A DNA stretch of 64,000 nucleotides, from positions 1 through 64,000 of the forward strand of contig NZ_CP139957.1 of NCBI RefSeq assembly GCF_034343125.1, read 5' to 3'. Below, piece after piece: positions 28,577 through 37,355 of this stretch. This DNA is from Caldicellulosiruptor danielii. Lineage in GTDB: Bacteria; Bacillota; Thermoanaerobacteria; Caldicellulosiruptorales; Caldicellulosiruptoraceae. A program made the position numbers and the translations under genes. The notes beneath the pieces are model-generated. The model saw only the letters and a list, made by a program, of their open reading frames with translations, ran no database searches and was not told the origin of the DNA. How positions within the stretch are numbered: the stretch's first letter is position 1; each line of letters starts with the position of its first letter.

Positions 28577-29570
28577 TTGTAGAAAAACGGACTTTTAAAG
28601 AAGAAGTTGGGATGAAATTGGAGAAATGTTGTGGTGGACTTATTGCACCGGATGCACAACAAATGTTAGCAAAGTTTGGTTTAGGAGTGCCAAAAGAAGT
28701 TCTTCAAACTCCGCAGCTGTTTGCAGTTAGAACTATTGATTTTGATAATTCTTTGGAAAGATATTATCAGAGACATTACATTAACATTGACAGATACCAG
28801 TTTGATAAATGGCTTTTGAGTATTGTTCCGGCAGAAGTAAAAATTTTTGAAGAAACAGTTTTTAAATCTTTTGAAGAATAAGAGAATTATGTTGTTGTGA
28901 GATTAATCCATAATGGAAAAGAGTATAAAGAAAAATGCAGGTTGTTAGTTGGAGCTGATGGAGCATTTTCAAAAGTGAGAAGACATGCTTTCGAAAGATT
29001 GCCTTTCCCTGAGATTTATATTGCTATTCAAGAATGGTTCGAAACAGATTGCAGTTTAAATTACTATGGTGCTATTTTTGATTCAGAAATAACTGATTTC
29101 TATTCATGGACTATTCCAAAAGATAACTTTTTAATTTTGGGTTCTGCACTAAGGCCCAGTAAAGATGCCAAGCTAAAGTTTGAGTTGCTCAGAAAAAATT
29201 AGAGAATTATGGTTTTGGTTTTAGAAAAAAAATTAAAAGATGCGGGGCTTATATTTTTCGACCTACAAAGATCAATCAGATTGTGAGAGGGAATAAAAAA
29301 ATAGCGCTAATTGGAGAAGCGGCAGGTTTTATTAGTCCAAGCTCTGCTGAAGGACTGAGTTATGCATTCAAAAGTGCGTTAGATCTTGCAAATGCTCTTG
29401 AAGAAGGATTAGAAGATTATGAACTCAAGTACAAGGATAATACTGCCAATTTAATAAACAATATTTTCCTGAAAAATATAAAGTCAAAAGCTATGTATAA
29501 TATCTTTCTGAGGAGTATAATTATGAGGTCAGGGCTAATGAGTATAGATATGAACCCAAATCTGTTTTGA
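28577..29570 (+). pseudogene. FAD-dependent oxidoreductase (geranylgeranyl-reductase type) remnant
   Basis: The remnant resembles FixC/geranylgeranyl-reductase-like flavoproteins: EKCCGGLIAPDAQQMLAKFG, LLVGADGAFSKVRRHAFERL, DFYSWTIPKDNFLILGSAL and IALIGEAAGFISPSSAEGLS are diagnostic. The N-terminal GxGxxG dinucleotide-binding strand is missing; the frame starts directly at the IS right end. There is also a TAA at 28879-28881 and a frameshift near 29192, where one more A in a six-A run would restore continuity. Loss of the FAD-binding start makes it dead whatever the other lesions. Confidence 0.8.
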
Positions 29571-29653
29571 CTAATTATGTAAAAAAAATACTAAATAAAA
29601 GCTTGCTAAAAAGGAAATAGAAAAACAAAAAAAGCCTTAAATTTTTTCTATTG

Positions 29654-29681
29654 TTGACAATAAAATAAAATTTGATAAAAT
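29654..29681 (+). promoter_or_regulatory. promoter of the ABC/MoxR/VWA operon
   Basis: TTGACA (29654-29659) and TAAAAT (29676-29681) are spaced 16 bp, 64 bp before the first start codon. It is the only good promoter seen between 29.6 and 41.8 kb on this strand. Confidence 0.65.
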
Positions 29682-29745
29682 AATAGAGAGTAAAAAATGA
29701 TAAATAATGTCTTAATGACAATTTCAAGTGAAGGGAGTAAAACCG

Positions 29746-32151
29746 ATGAAGAAAAGACTTTATGCAGCTTTTGCTGCTATAGTTTTTATCTTTTTATCCT
29801 TTATTCAAATTGCTCCAGCAGGTAGTTTTATAAATATTGAAAATATTGAATACGGAATTGATAATACGTTCAAAGTCAATGAAATGACCGGGGCAAGAAT
29901 TACTTTGACAAATTCAAGTCTGGAAAATTTTAAGGGCAAGCTTTCTTTTGAAAGGTGGAATATTTACAAAGATACATCTGGACTCAGAAGCAAGCCCGAA
30001 AAGAGAAAAGTAAAGGCTTTTACTGTTTCTAAAGAGATTGAGATAGCAGGCACTTCAAAAAAGGTAGTTCTTCTTCCTGTGTACCTTGGCATTGACAATA
30101 GTGAACAGTATTTAAAAGTTTACGCTTCTGATGGGAAATTAATTTCATCGCTTCAAATAAAGCCAAAAATATATTATACAAAAGATTGTGTTGGGATTTT
30201 TTCTGATATAAATAGAGCAAGTGACCTTTCATATGTATTAAAAAGTAGTGGTAAATCTGCAAATGTTGTTGCTCTTAGCAGCAAAAATTTTCCGAAGAGA
30301 GAGTCACTGCTTGAGATGTTTGAGTTTATTATCATTCACAACTACAAAACTTCTAATTTGACAGCCGAGCAGTATCAAGCCTTAAAAGACTATGTAGCAA
30401 AAGGTGGGAATCTTATAATAACCTTGGGTGAAAATTATTCAAAAAATCTTTCTGCTTTTACAGACGATTTTCTTGAAGGCAGTATTGGCAGTGTAAAAAC
30501 TGGAGAAATACTGCTAAGCAAGGTCAATAAAAGAGATTATAATCAAGCTTTGACTTTTCAGGCTTCTCAGAAAAACGTATTACTTGAAAAGGTTAGATAT
30601 TTAGAGTTTGACCTCGAAAACGCTGAATTGATAAACCAAAAACACATACAGAAAATAAGATATGGCAAAGGAACAGTTCTGGTAACATCTTTTGATCCTT
30701 TTGATAGTCAATTTACAGCTGAAGATAAAAAGCAGATTTTTGAGATTATAATTGATAACATTAACACATCACTTAACAATTCTCAGGGTTATACAGTGTA
30801 TTTACCGGGCAACAGAGTCTTTTACAGTGCTGCAAATGTAAAGTGGCCAAGCAATACAATAATTTTAATATTGATAGCTGTATATATTATTTTTGTAAGT
30901 TTTGGAAATTATTTTATTTTAAAAAAGCTTAACAAGCGTCAAATGACTTGGCATTTAATTTTAGTTGAAAGTGTTATCTGGACAGCTTTGATATTTGGTG
31001 TTGCAAGTTTATACAGACAAAACATGCTAAATGTTAATTGCGTCAATTTAATTGTTTATAACTCAAATAAAAAAGGGTATATTGTAGACAGCTTTTATCA
31101 GATATTTGCTCCTTATGATGCTTCTCTTAAAATAGAGGGTCTGGAAAATCAAAAATTAGAACCGATTATTTTGTATTATGATTTCTGGTCGTATAGAAAT
31201 AATCCAACTGACGGTTTTGAGTATACTCCATGGAATAAAATAGATTTCAAAGACTTAAAAGGACCATTTATTAAAAACATAAAAGACCAAACAGTTTATA
31301 AGGTAGATGATATTCCTATTGATGTAGATTTTAATATGAAGGATGTGTCAAAGATAACCATTGAGATTAACAACAGGTCTGAGTATGAAATAAAAAATGT
31401 ATTTGTATTTTTATACAATGCTTACGTTTACATAGAGAGGCTAAAACCACACAGCAAGGTTACAAAGGTGGTTTCGGATGTGTATAACGGTATACTGGAA
31501 GATGTAGTAAGAAACACCTTTTTCAATAATCAAAAAGGAAGAATTAGAGATTATAGAATTATTGACAGAGAAACAAACCTTTTTTCACTCATTTTCCCTA
31601 AGGATTTTTCACAGCCATTTTTGATAGGGCATATAGAAAATTACAGAGAGAATAAGCTGAAGATAAATTCAAAAATTTTAAATGTTAAGAGTGAAGCTGT
31701 GGTAAGAAAAGACTTCAGTAGAGTTTATACTGCTAAAGACAAAAAAATAATCTTACCGGGATTTATTTTGCCAAATATATTGAAGAATACTTTCAAAGGT
31801 GTAAATTATATGAACTATATTTCCCAGAGTATTTCGTCACCTTATTTGGTTTCATTTTATGGCAAGGGTTACCTGGAACTTGAATTTGATCTTTCCGGGT
31901 ATTTGAACAAAATAGAGAAGGTCTTGATGCAAATGCCAAATCAGTACGGAAGATATAATGTTGATGAGTATATCTTCAATGTTAAAACACAAAAATGGGA
32001 CAAGATAAGTTTTGGAAAACCACTTATGCTGCAAAGTGGTGACATAGAAAAATATATCCAAAATTACCAAATCAAAATCAGAATTGTAGGGAAAGATGAC
32101 AAGTCTGTAACTGGTATTCCTCTTATTTCTGCAGAAGGTGGTGAAGGATGA
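29746..32151 (+). CDS. membrane protein with GATase-like domain, first gene of the operon
   Basis: An 801-residue protein with signal sequence (YAAFAAIVFIFLSFIQIAPA), an extracytoplasmic N-terminal region, a GATase1-like segment (about 205-240: FEFIIIHNYKTSNLTAEQYQ, then KDYVAKGGNLIITLGE), two transmembrane helices in the middle (about 375-430: TIILILIAVYIIFVSFGNYF and a second one) and a beta-rich C-terminus. No catalytic triad is evident. ATG 29746 follows AAGGGAG; the ABC ATPase starts one base after its stop. The layout resembles ABC-associated substrate or accessory proteins, but I do not recognise a named family. Confidence 0.75.
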   Translation: MKKRLYAAFAAIVFIFLSFIQIAPAGSFINIENIEYGIDNTFKVNEMTGARITLTNSSLENFKGKLSFERWNIYKDTSGLRSKPEKRKVKAFTVSKEIEIAGTSKKVVLLPVYLGIDNSEQYLKVYASDGKLISSLQIKPKIYYTKDCVGIFSDINRASDLSYVLKSSGKSANVVALSSKNFPKRESLLEMFEFIIIHNYKTSNLTAEQYQALKDYVAKGGNLIITLGENYSKNLSAFTDDFLEGSIGSVKTGEILLSKVNKRDYNQALTFQASQKNVLLEKVRYLEFDLENAELINQKHIQKIRYGKGTVLVTSFDPFDSQFTAEDKKQIFEIIIDNINTSLNNSQGYTVYLPGNRVFYSAANVKWPSNTIILILIAVYIIFVSFGNYFILKKLNKRQMTWHLILVESVIWTALIFGVASLYRQNMLNVNCVNLIVYNSNKKGYIVDSFYQIFAPYDASLKIEGLENQKLEPIILYYDFWSYRNNPTDGFEYTPWNKIDFKDLKGPFIKNIKDQTVYKVDDIPIDVDFNMKDVSKITIEINNRSEYEIKNVFVFLYNAYVYIERLKPHSKVTKVVSDVYNGILEDVVRNTFFNNQKGRIRDYRIIDRETNLFSLIFPKDFSQPFLIGHIENYRENKLKINSKILNVKSEAVVRKDFSRVYTAKDKKIILPGFILPNILKNTFKGVNYMNYISQSISSPYLVSFYGKGYLELEFDLSGYLNKIEKVLMQMPNQYGRYNVDEYIFNVKTQKWDKISFGKPLMLQSGDIEKYIQNYQIKIRIVGKDDKSVTGIPLISAEGGEG

Positions 32152-32152
32152 C

Positions 32153-33085
32153 ATGGCTCTTGTTGAGGTGGATGGGCTCGTAAAGTTTTATGGGAAAAAG
32201 AAGGCATTAGATAATCTCTCATTTGTGGTTGACAGCAAACAGATTTTTGGTTTTGTTGGACCAAACGGGGCTGGTAAGACAACAACAATGAAAATCATGT
32301 GTGGGCTTTTGAGGGCAGATAAAGGAACTGTGAAAATTGATGGGATTGATGTTGAAAGAAAGATTAACAAAATTAAATTTCTCATAGGTTACATGCCAGA
32401 CTTTTTTGGTGTGTATGACAATCTTAAAGTAAATGAATATTTAGAATTCTTTGCTCTGGCATATGGTATACGCGGCTTGAAAGTGCAAAAACTGATAGAT
32501 GACCTTTTAGAGCTTGTAAGGCTGACTGATAAAAAATATGATTTTGTCGATTCTCTTTCACGTGGTATGAAACAAAGATTGTGCCTTGCAAGGTGTTTGA
32601 TTCATAATCCGCTACTTCTTGTTTTGGATGAGCCTGCATCAGGCATGGATCCACAGTCTCGAATTGAAATGAAAGAGATATTAAAAAATTTAAAAGATAT
32701 GGGAAAGACAATAATAATAAGCTCACACATTCTTCCTGAGCTGTCAGAGCTGTGCACGCATGTTGGGATAATAAATGATGGCAAAATGGTTGTCCAGGGT
32801 GATATCAACCAGATTACCATGCTTGCGCATGGTACAAAGAGGATTAAAATAAGGTTTGTTGACGGTTCTGATGATGCTTATATGGTGCTTAAAGAGTTTC
32901 CGTCGGTTTGTGATATTCAAATCATTGAAGGTGGATACATTTTAGGATTTGATGGTGATGACAATGATTTATTTTTATTGATAAAGAGCCTGATTGATAG
33001 AAGCGCAAAGGTATGTGAAGTAAGTGTGGTAGAAGGCAGCCTTGAAGAAGCGTTTATGAAGGTTGTTCAGGGCAGCCAAAATTGA
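32153..33085 (+). CDS. ABC transporter ATP-binding protein (ABC-2 type)
   Basis: The 310-residue ATPase has Walker A GPNGAGKTTTM (about 36-46), a Q-loop region (IGYMPDFFGVYDNL), the signature LSRGMKQRLCLARCL, Walker B LLVLDEPASGMD and the switch histidine in ISSHILPE. The C-terminal extension of about 80 residues is usual for ABC-2 exporters such as drug or polysaccharide pumps. ATG 32153 is preceded by GTGAAGGATGAC. The permease gene lies 32 bp downstream. The substrate is not evident. Confidence 0.93.
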   Translation: MALVEVDGLVKFYGKKKALDNLSFVVDSKQIFGFVGPNGAGKTTTMKIMCGLLRADKGTVKIDGIDVERKINKIKFLIGYMPDFFGVYDNLKVNEYLEFFALAYGIRGLKVQKLIDDLLELVRLTDKKYDFVDSLSRGMKQRLCLARCLIHNPLLLVLDEPASGMDPQSRIEMKEILKNLKDMGKTIIISSHILPELSELCTHVGIINDGKMVVQGDINQITMLAHGTKRIKIRFVDGSDDAYMVLKEFPSVCDIQIIEGGYILGFDGDDNDLFLLIKSLIDRSAKVCEVSVVEGSLEEAFMKVVQGSQN

Positions 33086-33117
33086 AAATATTCTAAAAAA
33101 CAGGGAGTGAAGAAAGT

Positions 33118-34011
33118 TTGAAATACATAAAAAGATTTGTGATGGTAATTTTTACAAACCCTATTGTGACAAAAGAGATAAAGCAAAGGACAAGAGGACT
33201 TAAATTTTCGTTCACCATTGCCAGTTGGCTTTTTGTTATGACTCTTTTTACAATAGTATATTTGACCTCATATACAAAGTCATTTGTGGAAATATCCGAG
33301 TTTAAAAATTCTGTTCTTACCTTTTGTTTTTTTCTGATTTTTTTATTTGCCGGTTTTTTCGGCCTTTTGACTACCATTTTATGTTCCCAGGCAATTGCAA
33401 AGGAGAAGGAAAACCAAACTCTTGACATACTTCTTTCAACGCCTTTGACCAATTTTGAGATTATTGTTGGGAAGATGATTGCAGCAGCCGGTGAAGTCAT
33501 AATACTTTTCTTCTCTGCAGCTCCGATATTGGTACTTCTTTATTTTTATGGTATAACTTCTATGAGAGATATTTTGCTCATTATGCTCTATGTTTTTGTG
33601 GTTATCCTCTTTTATGGTTCTCTTAGTCTTCTGCTGTCAACGCTTATCAAAAAAAGCATAGTACCAACTGTAATTGTAGTTGTATTTATCGTTGTGTCTA
33701 CCATTCTCAGCTATTTTATTGTTGCAGTAGTTCAGAACAGGTATTTGAGCAATACAGGGCAGCCTTTGCAAAGTCAAAATCTATTAAACTTAATTGCAAT
33801 TTCTATAAATTCTGCTTTAGCGTTGCTTGAACTTATAAACAGTCGTCTGAATTCAGGTTTTGATGCATTTTTGCAATACTCGTATATGCTCAAAGGTTAT
33901 CAAATTCATCTTATCATCTGCATAGCCGGTACAGTTTTAAACATTTATTTGAGTACATTATTTTTAAGTCCTCTAAGGAAAATCAGAATATTCAGAAGAA
34001 AACCCAGCTAA
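33118..34011 (+). CDS. ABC-2 type transporter permease
   Basis: A 297-residue membrane protein with about six helices; the opening NPIVTKEIKQRTRGLKFSF and the loop IAKEKENQTLDILLSTPLTN are typical of ABC-2 permeases (the latter is the conserved coupling segment E-x-G/N-T-x-x-x-L). TTG 33118 follows GGGAGTGAAGAAAG. It is encoded between its ATPase and a coiled membrane protein, all with short gaps, indicating one transcript. Confidence 0.9.
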   Translation: MKYIKRFVMVIFTNPIVTKEIKQRTRGLKFSFTIASWLFVMTLFTIVYLTSYTKSFVEISEFKNSVLTFCFFLIFLFAGFFGLLTTILCSQAIAKEKENQTLDILLSTPLTNFEIIVGKMIAAAGEVIILFFSAAPILVLLYFYGITSMRDILLIMLYVFVVILFYGSLSLLLSTLIKKSIVPTVIVVVFIVVSTILSYFIVAVVQNRYLSNTGQPLQSQNLLNLIAISINSALALLELINSRLNSGFDAFLQYSYMLKGYQIHLIICIAGTVLNIYLSTLFLSPLRKIRIFRRKPS

Positions 34012-34027
34012 ATGGAGTTGGTAATTT

Positions 34028-35476
34028 ATGAATGAAATTGAAATACAGATTTTAGATTTTTTAAAGAGAGTGCAAAGAAGGCAGATAGTTTGCAATTTTT
34101 TGGCCCATCTCTGGCAATGCGTATCTGCTTCTTTGGCTTTTGTTATTTTAATAGAAGCTTTATCAAAGATTTTCCCAATATATTGCAAATCTTTCTATCA
34201 GGTATTTATTTTGCTGCTGTCTTTTGTAATCTATGCAGTTTTTATTATTTCAAAAAAACCAGATTTAAAGCACTCAGCACTTACAGTAGACAGTTTTGGC
34301 TTGAAAGAAAGGCTGACAACAGCATTGGAGCTAATTGGCGTTGAAAGTGAGATTTCAAAATATATAAAACAAACAACTGTGCAGATTATAAAAAATATAG
34401 ACATAAAAAAGATAATAAAACCCAGGGTTGAGAAAAATAAATGGATGGTTGCGTCATTACTTTTCATTGTATTTTTCTTTTTAGCAAATGTTCACAGTCC
34501 AAAAATGGATGAGGCAAAAAGATTACATCTTCTGAGCAGCCTTAAGAAAAATGAAATACTCAAGATAGAAAAGATAAAAAAAGAGGTGCTAAAAAGTTTT
34601 AAGCTTAATGAGGTTGAAAAGAGAAAAATTAATGAAGTATTGTTAAAACTTAAGAAGGAAATAAAACTTGCCAAAACCAAAAACGAAATAGAATTCGCAA
34701 AACAAAAAGCATCTTTTTTAATAAATGATTTAAAAGGTGGTTCAAAAAATCCAAAGTTTCATTCAGCATTAGAAAAGATTAAAAATTCGGTTCTTGGGGA
34801 GAATAAGTTAGCTCAAAGTAGAAAAAAAGATTTTCTTACAACTGCTAATGCAAAAAATAACAGCACTGAAAGGTCATATGGTTCAGCTAATCAGAGTGAT
34901 GGTCAAAAAAGCCAAGACAAGCAGACAAATACTTCTTTTTCGGAAAAAGAAGGCTCAGAAAAAGCAAATAATAGTCAGGGGACTGTATCAAATGGGCAAG
35001 AACAAACCCAGCAAAGTCAATCAGAGGTTTCTTCTGGCTCAGAAAATGGAACATCAAGCCACTCAGATACAAATGCAAATAGCAGACAAAACGCATCCGG
35101 CCAAGGTGTAGGTGGTGGTATTCAGGGAAGAGGAAGAGGTGAAGGTGCAAGCCAGATTGATAATTTAAACAGAAAAGGTAGTGGTCTTGGTGCAGCCATT
35201 CCCAGAAATTCAAACAAAGTTCAGATGCCATCTATTTATACAAAAAATCTTCTAAGTCTTGATGCATCTAAAAAGGTTTTGGCGGACACAGGGCAGGAAA
35301 GTGGAAAAGTAACACAAAAACAGGGTATTGGAGAAAGAGGGCAGAAGCTAAGTTATGACAGGGTTTTTTCACAATATAAACAGGAGGCAACCGAGTATAT
35401 CGAAACAGAAGAAGTTCCTTTTTGGGCTAAGGAAATAACCAAACGGTATTTTGAAAATTTAGAGAACATGAGGTGA
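34028..35476 (+). CDS. membrane protein with charged coiled and Ser/Gln-rich regions
   Basis: A 482-residue protein: two helices near the N-terminus (FLAHLWQCVSASLAFVILIE and VFILLLSFVIYAVFII), a third at about 137-157 (WMVASLLFIVFFFLANVHS), a Lys/Glu-rich coiled segment (160-240), then a long low-complexity Ser/Gln/Gly stretch (about 270-390) and a short folded C-terminus (PFWAKEITKRYFENL). The layout is reminiscent of DUF4175-like proteins found in MoxR/VWA operons. I cannot assign a function. It sits between the ABC permease and MoxR genes. Confidence 0.7.
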   Translation: MNEIEIQILDFLKRVQRRQIVCNFLAHLWQCVSASLAFVILIEALSKIFPIYCKSFYQVFILLLSFVIYAVFIISKKPDLKHSALTVDSFGLKERLTTALELIGVESEISKYIKQTTVQIIKNIDIKKIIKPRVEKNKWMVASLLFIVFFFLANVHSPKMDEAKRLHLLSSLKKNEILKIEKIKKEVLKSFKLNEVEKRKINEVLLKLKKEIKLAKTKNEIEFAKQKASFLINDLKGGSKNPKFHSALEKIKNSVLGENKLAQSRKKDFLTTANAKNNSTERSYGSANQSDGQKSQDKQTNTSFSEKEGSEKANNSQGTVSNGQEQTQQSQSEVSSGSENGTSSHSDTNANSRQNASGQGVGGGIQGRGRGEGASQIDNLNRKGSGLGAAIPRNSNKVQMPSIYTKNLLSLDASKKVLADTGQESGKVTQKQGIGERGQKLSYDRVFSQYKQEATEYIETEEVPFWAKEITKRYFENLENMR

Positions 35477-35483
35477 GTAGCAT

Positions 35484-36461
35484 TTGATTTTGCAGGATAT
35501 TGAATATACAATGCAAGTTTTAAACAAAGTGGAAAGCGAAATTGGAAAGGTTATAATTGGGCAGAAGGATGTTATCAGAAAAGTTTTGATTGCAATATTT
35601 TGCGGTGGAAATGTGCTTCTTGAGGGGTTGCCGGGCGTTGGCAAGACTCATCTTGTAAAGTCAATTGCAAAGGTGCTGAATTTGAAATTTTCAAGAATTC
35701 AGTTTACACCTGATTTGATGCCATCAGACATTGTGGGAACAAATATAGTTTCAAAAGACAAAGACGGAAATTTGACCTTTACATTCCAGAAAGGTCCTAT
35801 CTTTGCTAACATCATATTGGCAGATGAGATAAACAGAGCAACTCCAAAGACTCAATCTGCTCTTTTAGAGGCAATGCAGGAGAAGACAGTCACTGTGATG
35901 GGGCAGACCTACAAGCTTAATGAACCATTTTTTGTTCTTGCAACACAAAATCCTATTGAGCAGGAAGGAACATATCCACTTCCGGAGGCACAGCAAGACA
36001 GGTTCTTGTTTAAAATTGATGTTCCACTACCAGGTTTTGATGAGATGATAAGAATTGTAAACCTGACAGTAGAAAGTCAAATGCCTCAGCCTGAAAAAGT
36101 GATTGAAGGGGAAGAGATATTGAACATAAATAAAATTGTTCGGCAAGTACCTATTGCAAAGCCTGTTTTGGAATATGCGACAAGGCTTGTTTTGAGCACA
36201 CAGCCGCATGTTAAAGAGAACGACATTGCAAAAAAATTTCTTAGGTTTGGGGCAGGACCAAGGGCACTTCAACACCTTGTTTTGGGTGCAAAAGCAAATG
36301 CACTCTTTGAAGGAAGGGCAAACGTTGCGTTTGATGATATAAAAAGCATTGCAAAAAGCGTTCTGTGTCACAGGATTGGCTTGAACTTTGAAGCAATATC
36401 TGAGGGGCTCATTCAAAGTGACATTGTGGATATGATTTTGCAAAGACAAAAAGAGTGGTAG
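35484..36461 (+). CDS. MoxR-family AAA+ ATPase
   Basis: MoxR ATPases are chaperone-like enzymes that activate or assemble proteins together with VWA-domain partners. The 325-residue product has Walker A EGLPGVGKTHLVKSIA (about 50-65), the segment FTPDLMPSDIVGT, Walker B IILADEINRATPKTQSALLE, sensor 1 FVLATQNPIEQEGTYPLPEA and the MoxR C-terminal lid. The start is TTG 35484 behind AGGTGAG. DUF58 and two VWA proteins follow, the classical MoxR gene order. Confidence 0.95.
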   Translation: MILQDIEYTMQVLNKVESEIGKVIIGQKDVIRKVLIAIFCGGNVLLEGLPGVGKTHLVKSIAKVLNLKFSRIQFTPDLMPSDIVGTNIVSKDKDGNLTFTFQKGPIFANIILADEINRATPKTQSALLEAMQEKTVTVMGQTYKLNEPFFVLATQNPIEQEGTYPLPEAQQDRFLFKIDVPLPGFDEMIRIVNLTVESQMPQPEKVIEGEEILNINKIVRQVPIAKPVLEYATRLVLSTQPHVKENDIAKKFLRFGAGPRALQHLVLGAKANALFEGRANVAFDDIKSIAKSVLCHRIGLNFEAISEGLIQSDIVDMILQRQKEW

Positions 36462-36488
36462 AAAAATTTAAAAAAGCGGTGAGATTTT

Positions 36489-37355
36489 ATGTTTGGCGGA
36501 CTTGTTGATGACAAAACACTGAAAAAACTTAGCACTTTAAAATTCAAATTTGGAATCGAGATAACCTCACAGTTTGAAGGTCAGCAAAAATCAAAAGGAC
36601 GGGGAAATTCGCTTGAGTTCAGTGACCACAGGGAGTATATGCCGGGCGATGATTTTAGAAAAGTAAATTTTAGAATTTTTGCTGCAACCCAGAGACTTTA
36701 TGTAAAGCTTTTTGAACAGGAAAGACAGACAACTTATAATTTTTTCATTGACATGTCAAAATCGATGGATTTTGGAAGCAAAGTTAAAAAAGGTGATATG
36801 GCAAAAGCGTTAGCTTTTTGCCTCTCATACATTGCTCTTTCGCAGTTTGACAGCTGTTGTATATTTTTGGTGCAGGAAAATGGCATTTTATCATCAGGTT
36901 ATCTCAAAGGTAAGCAAAGCCTTCCAAAAATTGTGAAGTTTTTAGAGGATGCTAATTTTGGGGGTGCAGCAAACTTTGAGAATATTAAAAATATTTATAT
37001 TCCAAGAAAAAGCATCTCATTTATCTTTTCTGATTTTTTATTTGAAGGGGCAGCTGAAGTTTTGAAAGTGCTATGTAGCAGATGTTCTTTTGTATGCTGC
37101 TGTCAGATATTAGATGAAATTGAAGCATATCCTTCATTTGGCCATACATTTTGTCAGCTGATTGACAGCGAGAGCGAAAAAGCTATTGATGTGGAGCTGT
37201 CAGATAGTTTAATTGAGGAATATGTCAAAGAGCTAAGGAGGTATCAAAATACACTTAAATATATTTTAAAAAAGGCAAATGGCAGGTTTTATGAGGTGTT
37301 GAGCTCAAGTGCTCTTGAAAAAACTGTGATGAATATGATTGGAGTGGGAAAATGA
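36489..37355 (+). CDS. DUF58 domain protein
   Basis: A 288-residue protein with the DUF58 hallmark YMPGDDFRKVNFRIFAATQR (about 56-75) preceded by GNSLEFSDHREY. A VWA-like fold follows (YNFFIDMSKSMDFGSKVKKG), with a DMSKS metal-site motif. DUF58 proteins almost always accompany MoxR ATPases and are thought to be their clients. ATG 36489 has AAAAGCGGTGAG upstream; its stop overlaps the next start (ATGA at 37352-37355), indicating coupling. Confidence 0.92.
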   Translation: MFGGLVDDKTLKKLSTLKFKFGIEITSQFEGQQKSKGRGNSLEFSDHREYMPGDDFRKVNFRIFAATQRLYVKLFEQERQTTYNFFIDMSKSMDFGSKVKKGDMAKALAFCLSYIALSQFDSCCIFLVQENGILSSGYLKGKQSLPKIVKFLEDANFGGAANFENIKNIYIPRKSISFIFSDFLFEGAAEVLKVLCSRCSFVCCCQILDEIEAYPSFGHTFCQLIDSESEKAIDVELSDSLIEEYVKELRRYQNTLKYILKKANGRFYEVLSSSALEKTVMNMIGVGK

